Source of the DNA: UBA8752 sp965657965
GTDB lineage: Bacteria; Bacteroidota; Bacteroidia; Flavobacteriales_D; Sanyastnellaceae
Direction: 5' to 3'
Length of the DNA: 64,000 nt
Assembly: GCA_965657965.1 (NCBI GenBank)
Contig: CBFHQM010000005.1
Coordinates: forward strand, 1-64,000
Every line of letters starts with the position of its first letter. The stretch's first letter is position 1. Positions 44,249 through 51,847 of this stretch are shown in pieces. Made by a program: the position numbers and the translations under genes. The notes under the pieces were generated by a model that was given only the letters and a program-made list of their open reading frames with translations, searched no databases and had not been told where the DNA came from.

Positions 44249-45712
44249 CTATGCCCTCTTCAAGTGGAGCCAGAACGTGGTTCCTTGACCTGGTTCTGAC
44301 TTGAAGTCAATGGCCCACAAATGGCGGTCGACAATGGCCTTCACAATCGCCAACCCGAGTCCTGTGCCACTCCCACGCGTCGTGAATCGGGGTTCAAATA
44401 CCCTGTTCGCAACATCACTCGCCATTCCTGGACCGCTGTCCGCCACCTTGATGACTGAAAAGTCATGGTTCACATGAATGAAAACGCGCCCCGGGCCTTT
44501 TCCAATCGCCTGCTGCGCGTTCAACACCAGATTGCCAAACAACCGGATCAACTGGTCCTTGTCACCCAGAACCTCCACATCCCCCACCATTTCCAAACTT
44601 GGACCCACGTCTTCAAGCGCGTGCAATTGAACCACGCTCTCCAATATGCTCCGAAGCGAAATGAGATTCAATTCACCCTGAGGCAATCTCGCCATGGTGC
44701 TGAACTCATCTGCAATCCGAGATAAAAGGTCAATCTGCCCCTGCAGCATTCCAGACAAATCCACCATTCGGCTCCGCAACTCCGCTGAGGGTGTTTCTAC
44801 ATTCAGCGCCCTTCTCTCCATCTGTTGGATGCCCAATTTCATGGGGGTAAGCGGGTTTTTGATTTCGTGAGCCACTTGCATCGCCATCTCCCTCCACGCA
44901 CTCTCCCTCTCCGACTTTGCCAAAGCCGATGCGGATTTCCTCACGTTTTCGGCCATGCGATTGTAACGCTCCATGAGCCGCGCAATCTCATCACTTCCAA
45001 CAGCCGTGTAGTTCAATGGCTCGAACCCCTTGTCTTTGGCCAAGTCCATTCGCTCCATCATGGCGCCCAAGCGGGACAAAGGCCTAGAAATCGAACGAGA
45101 CAACAAAAAGGCCAAGCCTGTAGCCGCCAAAAACACCAGTGCAAAGACCCCACTTAACGACCGCAAAAAATCCGACTTCCCGCCCGCCTCCAATGCCCGC
45201 GCTGTGTACCGCAACGCCACCAGCGCCACCGGCCTGTTTTCTTCATTCACTTGATACCAATAGGCCAAGTACTCCCCATTTCCCAAAGGCACCTCCAATC
45301 TGCTCACGCCTTGAGCCAAGTCAATCAGCACATCCGCACTCACTTCTGTCGCAAAACCACTGTCTTCTGGACGACTAAACGTTGAGGTCACAAACAGGGT
45401 CCCGTCCAAACGGTAAACAGCCAATGGAACACCCTGCACAGCCTCGATCTCCACAATCCGATCGGCAAATGCGCCTGGCATCACATTCCAGCTTAACGAA
45501 GTGGCCTCTAACGTTTTGCCAGCTCCACTTCGCAAGGCAAAGCCTAAGCTTTTTGCAACAGCTTCCTCTTTCCTCACCAATCGCGAGGCATTGTAAGCGT
45601 CATCTAAACGGGAAAATCCAATCAACGTCACAGCTCCTGTTAGGAGAAATCCCAACAGGGTCACCGCCAACATGGCGAGAAAGAGTCGTTTTCTTAAGGA
45701 GAGTTGTATCAA
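44249..45712 (-). CDS. NtrY-like sensor histidine kinase with HAMP domain
   Basis: About 487 residues. I use the TTG at 45712, 10 nt after the atpG stop, because the first membrane helix (LFLAMLAVTLLGFLLTGAVTLIGF) follows at once; ATG 45673 would cut into it, and GTG 45754 would overlap atpG. A periplasmic domain of about 150 residues is followed by TM2 (FALVFLAATGLAFLL), a HAMP segment (SRSISRPLSRLGAMMERM), the H box VAHEIKNPLTPMKLG and the ATPase boxes DSGPGM and GTGLGLAIVK. The H box resembles NtrY. No response regulator is adjacent. Confidence 0.88.
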   Translation of the reverse strand: MIQLSLRKRLFLAMLAVTLLGFLLTGAVTLIGFSRLDDAYNASRLVRKEEAVAKSLGFALRSGAGKTLEATSLSWNVMPGAFADRIVEIEAVQGVPLAVYRLDGTLFVTSTFSRPEDSGFATEVSADVLIDLAQGVSRLEVPLGNGEYLAYWYQVNEENRPVALVALRYTARALEAGGKSDFLRSLSGVFALVFLAATGLAFLLSRSISRPLSRLGAMMERMDLAKDKGFEPLNYTAVGSDEIARLMERYNRMAENVRKSASALAKSERESAWREMAMQVAHEIKNPLTPMKLGIQQMERRALNVETPSAELRSRMVDLSGMLQGQIDLLSRIADEFSTMARLPQGELNLISLRSILESVVQLHALEDVGPSLEMVGDVEVLGDKDQLIRLFGNLVLNAQQAIGKGPGRVFIHVNHDFSVIKVADSGPGMASDVANRVFEPRFTTRGSGTGLGLAIVKAIVDRHLWAIDFKSEPGQGTTFWLHLKRA

Positions 45713-45722
45713 GTTTGCGGGG

Positions 45723-46607
45723 TCAGCCTTCGAGCGCTTCTGCGCCACCCACAATCTCGAGAATTTCTGCGGTAATCGCTGCCTGCCTCGCTTTATTGTA
45801 GCTCAACTTCAAATCACGCAGCATTTCACCTGCGTTTTCTGTGGCTTTATGCATGGCCGTCATCCGCGCGCCATGCTCCGAAGCATAGCTGTCTAACAGC
45901 GCTTTATACAGCTGAATCTTGAGCGTGTTGGGCACAATGTTTTCCGCAATCTCCTCGCGGCTCGGCTCAAAAATGTAGTCCGCTGTCGTGGCGACCGTTT
46001 CTGCTGTCTCTGCGACTGGAGCCTGCTCGATGGGCAGCATCTGCTCGCAAAGCACATCCTGAACGGCAGCATTTACAAACCGGTTGTACAACACTTCCAC
46101 CCGGTCATAGTCCCCATTTCGGAAAGATGACATCACGGTTTCCGCGACGTTCGATGCCTGATTGAAGTTCAAGTCATCAAAAATGGCATGAGGCTCGTCA
46201 CCCAGATCCAAGGTGGTGAAATGAGGCGTCCGCTTGAACACGTCTGCCGCCTTTTTCCCTAGACAGAGGATGTCGACCTCCACAGACTCCAACTCAGCCA
46301 GTCTCTGTTGAGCCAACTTGATGATGTTGTTGTTGAACGGCCCGCACAATCCTCGGTTAGACGTAACCGCCACAAGCAGCACACGCTTTACATCCCTTGT
46401 TTCCGAATAAGGATTTTCGGAAGCGTCCAAAGAAGCACTCACGTTCACCAAAATTTCCTGAAGCTTCACAGCATACGGGCGCATTTGGGTAACGGCATCT
46501 TGTGCCCGGCGCAATTTTGCTGCGGACACGAGCTTCATCGCTTGTGTGATCTGTCGGGTACTTCCAACAGAGGCGATGCGATTGCGTACTTCTTTTAGAC
46601 CGGCCAT
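45723..46607 (-). CDS. atpG: ATP synthase subunit gamma
   Basis: Central rotor stalk of F1. A 294-residue gamma subunit with the N-terminal helix MAGLKEVRNRIASVGSTRQITQAMKLV region, the middle Rossmann-like domain (VAVTSNRGLCGPFN), and the C-terminal helix with MHKATENAGEMLRDL and NKARQAAITAEILEIVGGA. It is the last ATP synthase gene in the cluster, 8 nt after atpA. The beta and epsilon genes are not in the window; in Bacteroidota they form a separate atpDC locus. Confidence 0.97.
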   Translation of the reverse strand: MAGLKEVRNRIASVGSTRQITQAMKLVSAAKLRRAQDAVTQMRPYAVKLQEILVNVSASLDASENPYSETRDVKRVLLVAVTSNRGLCGPFNNNIIKLAQQRLAELESVEVDILCLGKKAADVFKRTPHFTTLDLGDEPHAIFDDLNFNQASNVAETVMSSFRNGDYDRVEVLYNRFVNAAVQDVLCEQMLPIEQAPVAETAETVATTADYIFEPSREEIAENIVPNTLKIQLYKALLDSYASEHGARMTAMHKATENAGEMLRDLKLSYNKARQAAITAEILEIVGGAEALEG

Positions 46608-46615
46608 GGCTTGAC

Positions 46616-48195
46616 TTAGCTGGCGAATTGCTTGCTGACCTCTTCGGCAGCAGTCTTCATGACGTTCTGAGCTTCGTCTGTGTACTTGCCAGACTGCAAC
46701 TGCGTCATCGTGTCCGCGTGCTTGCTCCGGAGGTAATCGAGGTAAGCCACCTCAAACTCCTTCACCTTGCTCACGGGCACAGTCTTCAACAGGTTTTTAG
46801 TTCCTGCGTAGATGATCGCAGTCTGCTCTTCCACCGGCATCGGTGAATTCAGGTTCTGCTTCAAAATCTCTACGTTCCGCATGCCCTTGTCCAACACGGC
46901 CTTGGTCGCATCGTCCAAATCAGATCCGAATTTGGCAAACGCCTCCAATTCACGGTATTGTGCCTGGTCCAACTTCAGCGTTCCAGACACCTTCTTCATG
47001 GGCTTGATCTGTGCCGATCCACCCACTCGGCTCACCGAGATTCCCACGTTGATCGCAGGACGCACGCCAGAAAGGAAAAGTCCGCTCTCCAAGAAAATCT
47101 GTCCGTCCGTGATCGAAATCACGTTCGTTGGGATGTAAGCAGAAACGTCTCCCGCTTGCGTTTCAATGATGGGCAAAGCCGTCAATGAACCTCCACCTTT
47201 GACCATCGAACGAATGCTCTCTGGCAAATCGTTCATGTCCTTTGCAATGCCGTCGTCTGAAATGACTTTGGCTGCGCGCTCCAAAAGGCGGCTGTGCAAG
47301 TAGAACACATCTCCTGGGTAAGCCTCACGGCCCGGAGGACGACGCAACAAGAGCGACACCTCACGGTAAGCAACAGCTTGCTTGGAAAGGTCATCATACA
47401 CAACAAGGGCTGGGTTGCCTGTGTCGCGGAAGAACTCACCAATGGCCGCTCCCGTGAACGGTGCGTAGAACTGCAATGGAGCGGGGTCCGCTGCTGTTGC
47501 CGCGACCACTACCGTGTACGCCATGGCACCTGCCTCTTCTAGTGTTTGCACGATGCCCGCAACCGTAGAGCCTTTTTGGCCAATCGCGACATAGATACAG
47601 AACACGGGCTCGCCGCGGTCGTAAAATTCTTTTTGGTTGATGATCGTGTCGATCGCCACCGTGGTTTTGCCTGTTTGACGGTCACCATGATCAGCTCGCG
47701 CTGCCCACGGCCAATTGGAATCATGGCGTCAATGGCCTTGATTCCCGTCTGCAGCGGCTCGGCCACTGGTTGACGGTAAATCACCCCTGGTGCCTTTCTC
47801 TCGATCGGCATCTCGTAGAGGTCTCCCTCAATGTGGCCCTTGCCATCAATTGGCTCACCCAACGTGTTGACCACACGGCCCAGCATTCCCCGACCCACCT
47901 TCACCGAAGCAATGCGGTTCAAGCGTTTCACGGAACTGCCCTCCTTCAACTCACCGGCAGGCTCGAGCAACACCGCGCCCACATTGTCCTCCTCGAGGTT
48001 CAATGCAATGCCACGGACGCCATTCTCGAACTCAATGAGTTCACCAGCTTGTACGTTAGACAAGCCATAAATGCGGGCGATTCCGTCTCCTACTTGGAGA
48101 ACGGTGCCAACCTCTTGGAGGTCAGCTGCGGTCTGATTTCCAGCCAATTGCTCTCGCAAGATGGCAGATACTTCAGCGGGTTTGATCTGGGACAT
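46616..48195 (-). CDS. atpA: ATP synthase subunit alpha, frameshifted by one missing base
   Basis: Non-catalytic nucleotide-binding subunit of F1. The reading breaks in two: a first part (48195 down to about 47687, MSQIKPAEVSAILREQL to RGQRELI) and a second part in another frame from the P-loop on. The DNA reads CTGATCATGGTGACCG where CTG-ATC-ATn-GGT-GAC-CGT is needed, so one base is missing at about 47686-47687, inside the conserved LIIGDRQTGKT. Restoring it gives 526 residues, the normal length, with everything else intact. A sequence or assembly error is more likely than a true knockout of this essential gene. It lies between atpH and atpG. Confidence 0.93.
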
Positions 48196-48210
48196 GAGGT
48201 GTGGGTACGC

Positions 48211-48765
48211 TCAGTAAGCCGGTTCGTAGGGGTTGTTGGTGAGGTTGCGGTGCAACGTCCGAAGGGACTGAAACACCGAGGCGTCGATCATCCGATCACC
48301 GACCCGCAGCTTAAAGCCGCCGATCAATTGGGGATCAACTTTCTCCGACAATTCCACACCTCCCTGGTGGATTTTGCCGATCAGGGCATTGATTTCAGAA
48401 CGAGAAGCGTCGTTCAGCGGAGTGGCGGATACCACTTCTGCCAGAACAATGCCCCGCTCTTCTCTGACCAATGCCAAGAAGGCATCCGCCATAACAGCCA
48501 GCATGCCTGCACGCCCCTTATTGGCCAATTGAGCCAAAAAAGAGACGGTCAGAGGTTGCGCCGATTCAAAGACGGAACGCACAATGGCTTCCTTCTTCTC
48601 GGGGCGAACCACTGGACTGCCCAATACCGCAGACAACTCGCGGTTCTCTCGAACCACGGTTGCCAATACACGCATGTCTTGCTCTACAGCCTCCACCGCA
48701 TTTTGCTCCTTGCTCAACACGAGCAGGGACTTTCCATAACGACGGGCAACAGTTCCAGCAGACAT
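48211..48765 (-). CDS. atpH: ATP synthase subunit delta
   Basis: Part of the peripheral stalk joining F1 to subunit b. 184 residues with the OSCP/delta pattern: ARRYGKSLLVLSKEQN at the start, ELSAVLGSPVVRPEKKEAIV in the helical domain, and the C-terminal segment KVDPQLIGGFKLRVGDRMIDASV. It sits 4 nt after atpF and 15 nt before atpA in the standard B-E-F-H-A-G order. Confidence 0.96.
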   Translation of the reverse strand: MSAGTVARRYGKSLLVLSKEQNAVEAVEQDMRVLATVVRENRELSAVLGSPVVRPEKKEAIVRSVFESAQPLTVSFLAQLANKGRAGMLAVMADAFLALVREERGIVLAEVVSATPLNDASRSEINALIGKIHQGGVELSEKVDPQLIGGFKLRVGDRMIDASVFQSLRTLHRNLTNNPYEPAY

Positions 48766-48769
48766 TCGC

Positions 48770-49267
48770 TCAATTCAATTTGGAGTCAGTAATCATCCGT
48801 CCGATGAGCTCTTGCTGAGCCGCATCGTCCTTCAGTTCTTGACGCACCAATTTCTCGGCAATCTCCAGGCTCAACTTGGCCACTTCAGCCTTCAAGTCCG
48901 CCACTGCAGCTGCGCGCTCACCATCGATGGCCTGCTTGGCCTGGTCGATCATTCGCTCGCCTTCTGACTTGGCTGTACTCTTGGCGTCCGAAATAAGCTT
49001 GTCGGACATGTCACGCGCATCGCGCATCATGCCGTCTCGCTCGGCTCGGGCGTCCTGAAGTAGGCGCTCGTTGTCCGCTTGAAGATTTTCGATTTCTGCC
49101 CGCGCCTCTTTGGCTTTGTTGAGGGCCCCGTCGATTTCCTCCTCACGCTCTTTCAAGCCTTGAAGGATCGGGCCCCATGCCATACGGCGCATCAGGACCA
49201 ACACCACCAAGAAGGAGATGGTAGACCAGAAGACCGTACCGAGGGCGGTATTCAGAAGCGCTTCCAT
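48770..49267 (-). CDS. atpF: ATP synthase subunit b
   Basis: Peripheral-stalk subunit: one N-terminal membrane helix (VFWSTISFLVVLVLMRRM) followed by a long charged helix of about 135 residues that dimerises as a coiled coil (EREEEIDGALNKAKEARAEI and so on). I start at ATG 49267 (MEALLNTALG, 165 residues), which places the helix directly at the N-terminus; earlier starts would run into the gap before it. It is 22 nt after atpE. Confidence 0.95.
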   Translation of the reverse strand: MEALLNTALGTVFWSTISFLVVLVLMRRMAWGPILQGLKEREEEIDGALNKAKEARAEIENLQADNERLLQDARAERDGMMRDARDMSDKLISDAKSTAKSEGERMIDQAKQAIDGERAAAVADLKAEVAKLSLEIAEKLVRQELKDDAAQQELIGRMITDSKLN

Positions 49268-49289
49268 AGAGCCTGGGCTTTCGCCCGGT

Positions 49290-49532
49290 TCAGCTTGCGA
49301 GGAAGCAGACGATGATGGCGAACAAAGCGGCACCCTCTACAAGAGCGGCAGCCACAATCATGTTCGCACGGAGATCACCGCTGATTTCAGGTTGGCGAGC
49401 CATCGATTCGAGGGCGCTTCCACCGATGCGGCCGATGCCGACACCAGCACCAATGGCTGCGATACCTGCACCAATGCCAGCGAGGCCTTTGGTAATGTTG
49501 GCTGCCTCCATGAGGATCATTGCGAGTTCCAT
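49290..49532 (-). CDS. atpE: ATP synthase subunit c
   Basis: Proteolipid of the rotor ring. 80 residues forming a hairpin: helix one is glycine-rich (GAGIAAIGAGVGIGRIG), the polar loop is ARQPEI, and helix two carries the ion-binding Glu66 in AAALVEGAALFA. The glutamine and adjacent serine/threonine typical of sodium-binding rings are absent, so proton coupling is likely. It is 33 nt after atpB. Confidence 0.96.
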   Translation of the reverse strand: MELAMILMEAANITKGLAGIGAGIAAIGAGVGIGRIGGSALESMARQPEISGDLRANMIVAAALVEGAALFAIIVCFLAS

Positions 49533-49565
49533 AAGGAAAGGATTAGGGGTTGATTAGGGTAATGT

Positions 49566-50708
49566 TCAATGGTGGGCCTCTTGGGTTGCGTCACCGAAGT
49601 AAAGCGCGGCCAAAAGGGTAAATACGTACGCTTGCAAGAAAGCCACAAGCAATTCAATGAAGTACATGAAGATCATGAACAACACAGAGAAAATTCCAGT
49701 TCCGATGCCCGCTGCCATGTGGGTACCGTAGTCACTGATGATGAAGACCAAAAAGGTCAACGCCAGAATGATGATGTGTCCCGCGCCGATGTTCGCCGTC
49801 AAACGAATCATCAAGACCGTTGGCTTCAACAGGATTCCCACGACTTCCACTGGCACCAAAATCAGCTTGATTGGGAGCGGGACCCCAGGGGGCCAAAAGA
49901 TGTGTCCCCAATAGTGGCGGTTGCCCGACACCGTTGTGATGATGAAGACAAACGTGGCCAAGGTCAGGGTTACCCCTACAGTGCCCGTCACATTGAATGC
50001 GCCGATAAACGGCACCAAGCCCAACAGGTTGCAGAGGAAAATGAAGAAGAACGTCGTCAACAGGAAAGGCAGGTAGCGGTCGGCCTTCTTTTCGCCAATG
50101 CTGGGAACGGCCACTTCATCTCGAATGAACAAAATGAGCGGCTCAAGGGCGTTTTGTAACCCCTTTGGCGCTTGTCCTTTTCTCTTCTTGTATGCCGACC
50201 CAACACGTGGGAAAATCAGCATCATGATGAGGATTACGATGAACATGCCCAACACGCTTTTGCTGATGGACAAATCGTACACCTTCTCTACGGTGTTGCC
50301 CGATGCGTCTTTGGCATGAAGCACGCCATCCCCGTCGAGGTGATACGTCAAGTCTGTTTTGTGTGAGTGATACTCGCCCGCTCCGTGACCACCCTCTGTG
50401 TGGTGGCCGTGATCCGCGTGCGCACCTTCCATGCCGTGGTCGGACATGTCCACATGGTCTTCGCCATGATGCAAAAGAGACGCGCTCGAGAAAACATCGA
50501 ACCCATACTCCGGAGCATAGGAAATCACCGGCAAGGGAATGTGAACCGCAGAAGGACCATCTCCCCAAAGGTGAATGTCGTGGGCGTCTGCAATGTGGTG
50601 AATGATGAATTCTCCTGGGTTCGGCTTGTCACCGCCAGAAGAGGCCATGGCAGTGCTGGTCAGGCCAAAACCCAACACGAGAGCCAAAACCCTCAAAGAA
50701 AACCGCAT
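49566..50708 (-). CDS. atpB: ATP synthase subunit a with signal peptide and His-rich N-terminal region
   Basis: Forms the proton half-channels against the c-ring. From ATG 50708 the protein has 380 residues, far above the roughly 270 of E. coli. It begins with a signal peptide (MRFSLRVLALVLGFGLTSTA), then a periplasmic region of about 130 residues in which 12 histidines fall between residues 80 and 123 together with many Asp/Glu. The usual five-helix core follows, with the essential arginine in LMIRLTANIGAGH and the FIELLVAFLQAYVFTLL end. Bacteroidota subunits a often carry a signal and extension; the metal-binding look of this one is noted separately. ATG 50741 is an alternative start. Confidence 0.95.
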   Translation of the reverse strand: MRFSLRVLALVLGFGLTSTAMASSGGDKPNPGEFIIHHIADAHDIHLWGDGPSAVHIPLPVISYAPEYGFDVFSSASLLHHGEDHVDMSDHGMEGAHADHGHHTEGGHGAGEYHSHKTDLTYHLDGDGVLHAKDASGNTVEKVYDLSISKSVLGMFIVILIMMLIFPRVGSAYKKRKGQAPKGLQNALEPLILFIRDEVAVPSIGEKKADRYLPFLLTTFFFIFLCNLLGLVPFIGAFNVTGTVGVTLTLATFVFIITTVSGNRHYWGHIFWPPGVPLPIKLILVPVEVVGILLKPTVLMIRLTANIGAGHIIILALTFLVFIISDYGTHMAAGIGTGIFSVLFMIFMYFIELLVAFLQAYVFTLLAALYFGDATQEAHH

Positions 50709-50821
50709 GTTGCCGTTGTTTGGCAGTGTGTTGTTCACCATCGCCGTAGCGAATTTGGGTGCGAAGATAGCCACCGCTTTCCTACTCTGTGGCCCTTTTC
50801 GTCACGAAGGACGCAGAAGTA

Positions 50822-51202
50822 TCAAATGTCCTTCGTTGGTGAAACTTCGTGGCGCATCGATTCTGCCACCAAAACAGCTGTGAATGCTGCATAAATGAGA
50901 TATGTCGCCAACGAAAATGGCTTCGGGTCTGGAAAGTCCGCAACGACATAAATCAGGATTCCAGTCAGCACAAGGCCCATTTTAATCAGCGTAGCCAACA
51001 TCACATTCCGAATCAAAGCCCCGGGGCGCGATCCTGGTTTGGGTCGAAGGATCCATTCCAACCCCCATGTGACGGCGGCCAAAAGAACCACGACAACCTG
51101 CAATGGCGTTCGGACGGCGTCCGTGAGCAACGGCTCTCCCAAAGTGGACACCACAATCCCTGCTCCAAGCGTGGTGACCGCCATCATTAAATGAAATTTC
51201 AT
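50822..51202 (-). CDS. Small membrane protein of the ATP synthase cluster
   Basis: 126 residues from ATG 51202 (MKFHLMMAVTTLGAG) with about four membrane helices: GIVVSTLG region, VVVVLLAAVTWGLEWIL, IKMGLVLTGILIYVVA and YLIYAAFTAVLVAES. Position between an AtpI-like gene and atpB and the small polytopic shape suggest an AtpI/UncI-like helper for c-ring assembly, but I see no diagnostic motif. It overlaps the upstream gene by 4 nt. The 113-nt gap to atpB shows no perfect promoter. Confidence 0.75.
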   Translation of the reverse strand: MKFHLMMAVTTLGAGIVVSTLGEPLLTDAVRTPLQVVVVLLAAVTWGLEWILRPKPGSRPGALIRNVMLATLIKMGLVLTGILIYVVADFPDPKPFSLATYLIYAAFTAVLVAESMRHEVSPTKDI

Positions 51203-51432
51203 GCTTCTGAATCTTGAAGTACAACGACCAAAGACAAGGCTAGGCCCACCATCGCACCCAATGCAGTGGCCCAAGCGACTTCGTGTGCGGAATGCGTGTC
51301 CCAAAGGCGGCCGAGCCAAGCTCCACCACCAATCATCGCCATCATGGTCATGGCCAACCCCATGTGCCGCATGACACTATTCGTGGGGTTCTTTCGACCC
51401 TTATGCGGTTTGTTGGAGTGGTCCTTGTTCAT
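51199..51432 (-). CDS. AtpZ/AtpI-type F0F1 ATPase accessory protein
   Basis: 77 residues from ATG 51432: a basic N-terminus, then two membrane helices (GLAMTMMAMIGGGAWLGRLWD and WATALGAMVGLALSLVVVL). The GGGAWLGRLWD segment is the pattern of the 'ATPase gene 1' family (AtpZ), found upstream of atpB in many bacteria and linked to c-ring assembly or cation transport. Its start overlaps the end of the bactofilin gene by 32 nt and its end overlaps the next gene by 4. Confidence 0.85.
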   Translation of the reverse strand: MNKDHSNKPHKGRKNPTNSVMRHMGLAMTMMAMIGGGAWLGRLWDTHSAHEVAWATALGAMVGLALSLVVVLQDSEA

Positions 51433-51826
51433 GGTCCACACTCATCATCGGGGTTTCGTCCACGGTTTCTGTCTGACCGTCGTCTAACCGGCACATTCCT
51501 TCGATCTTGGCGCCGGCCTCTACGGCCATTCTGCCGTAGCGAATCTCTCCTTCCACCTCGCTAGAAGACTTTAAGCTCAGCAGCCCCACGACCCTCAAGT
51601 GGCCCTTGACACGGCCTTCAGACTCACAATCCATACAATCAACGCGCCCTTCAACACGGCCCTTCAATCCAATAACGAGGCGTCCCGTTGTGTGGATGTC
51701 GCCTACAAATTGGCCGTCGATTCGGATGCTGCCTTCGCTTCGGATGGTGCCCTCCACGATGGTGCCTTCGACAATTCGATTGATGCCTTGCTCAATGCTG
51801 ACGTCGTTGTTGCGGTGCCGTGCCAT
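51401..51826 (-). CDS. Bactofilin
   Basis: A 141-residue cytoskeletal protein of the bactofilin family. The central right-handed beta-helix is plain from its six-residue periodicity in glycine and hydrophobic residues (VEGTIRSEGSIRIDGQFVG, GRLVIGLKGRVEGRV, KGHLRVVGLLSLK), at about residues 18-110, with short polar tails. Bactofilins polymerise without nucleotide and organise wall synthesis or secretion. It lies 21 nt after sprE and overlaps the AtpZ-like gene, linking a secretion gene to the ATP synthase cluster. Confidence 0.93.
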   Translation of the reverse strand: MARHRNNDVSIEQGINRIVEGTIVEGTIRSEGSIRIDGQFVGDIHTTGRLVIGLKGRVEGRVDCMDCESEGRVKGHLRVVGLLSLKSSSEVEGEIRYGRMAVEAGAKIEGMCRLDDGQTETVDETPMMSVDHEQGPLQQTA

Positions 51827-51847
51827 GGTCTGATTCCGTTCTAAGCG

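Noticed and set aside
44236..44265. Terminator after the NtrY-like kinase
   Set aside because: TTATCAA/TTGATTA-type arms near 44220-44240 do not pair cleanly and no T-run follows.
46616..47659. A separate short ATP synthase alpha gene
   Set aside because: It is the second part of atpA in another frame; one missing base joins it to the first part at normal full length.
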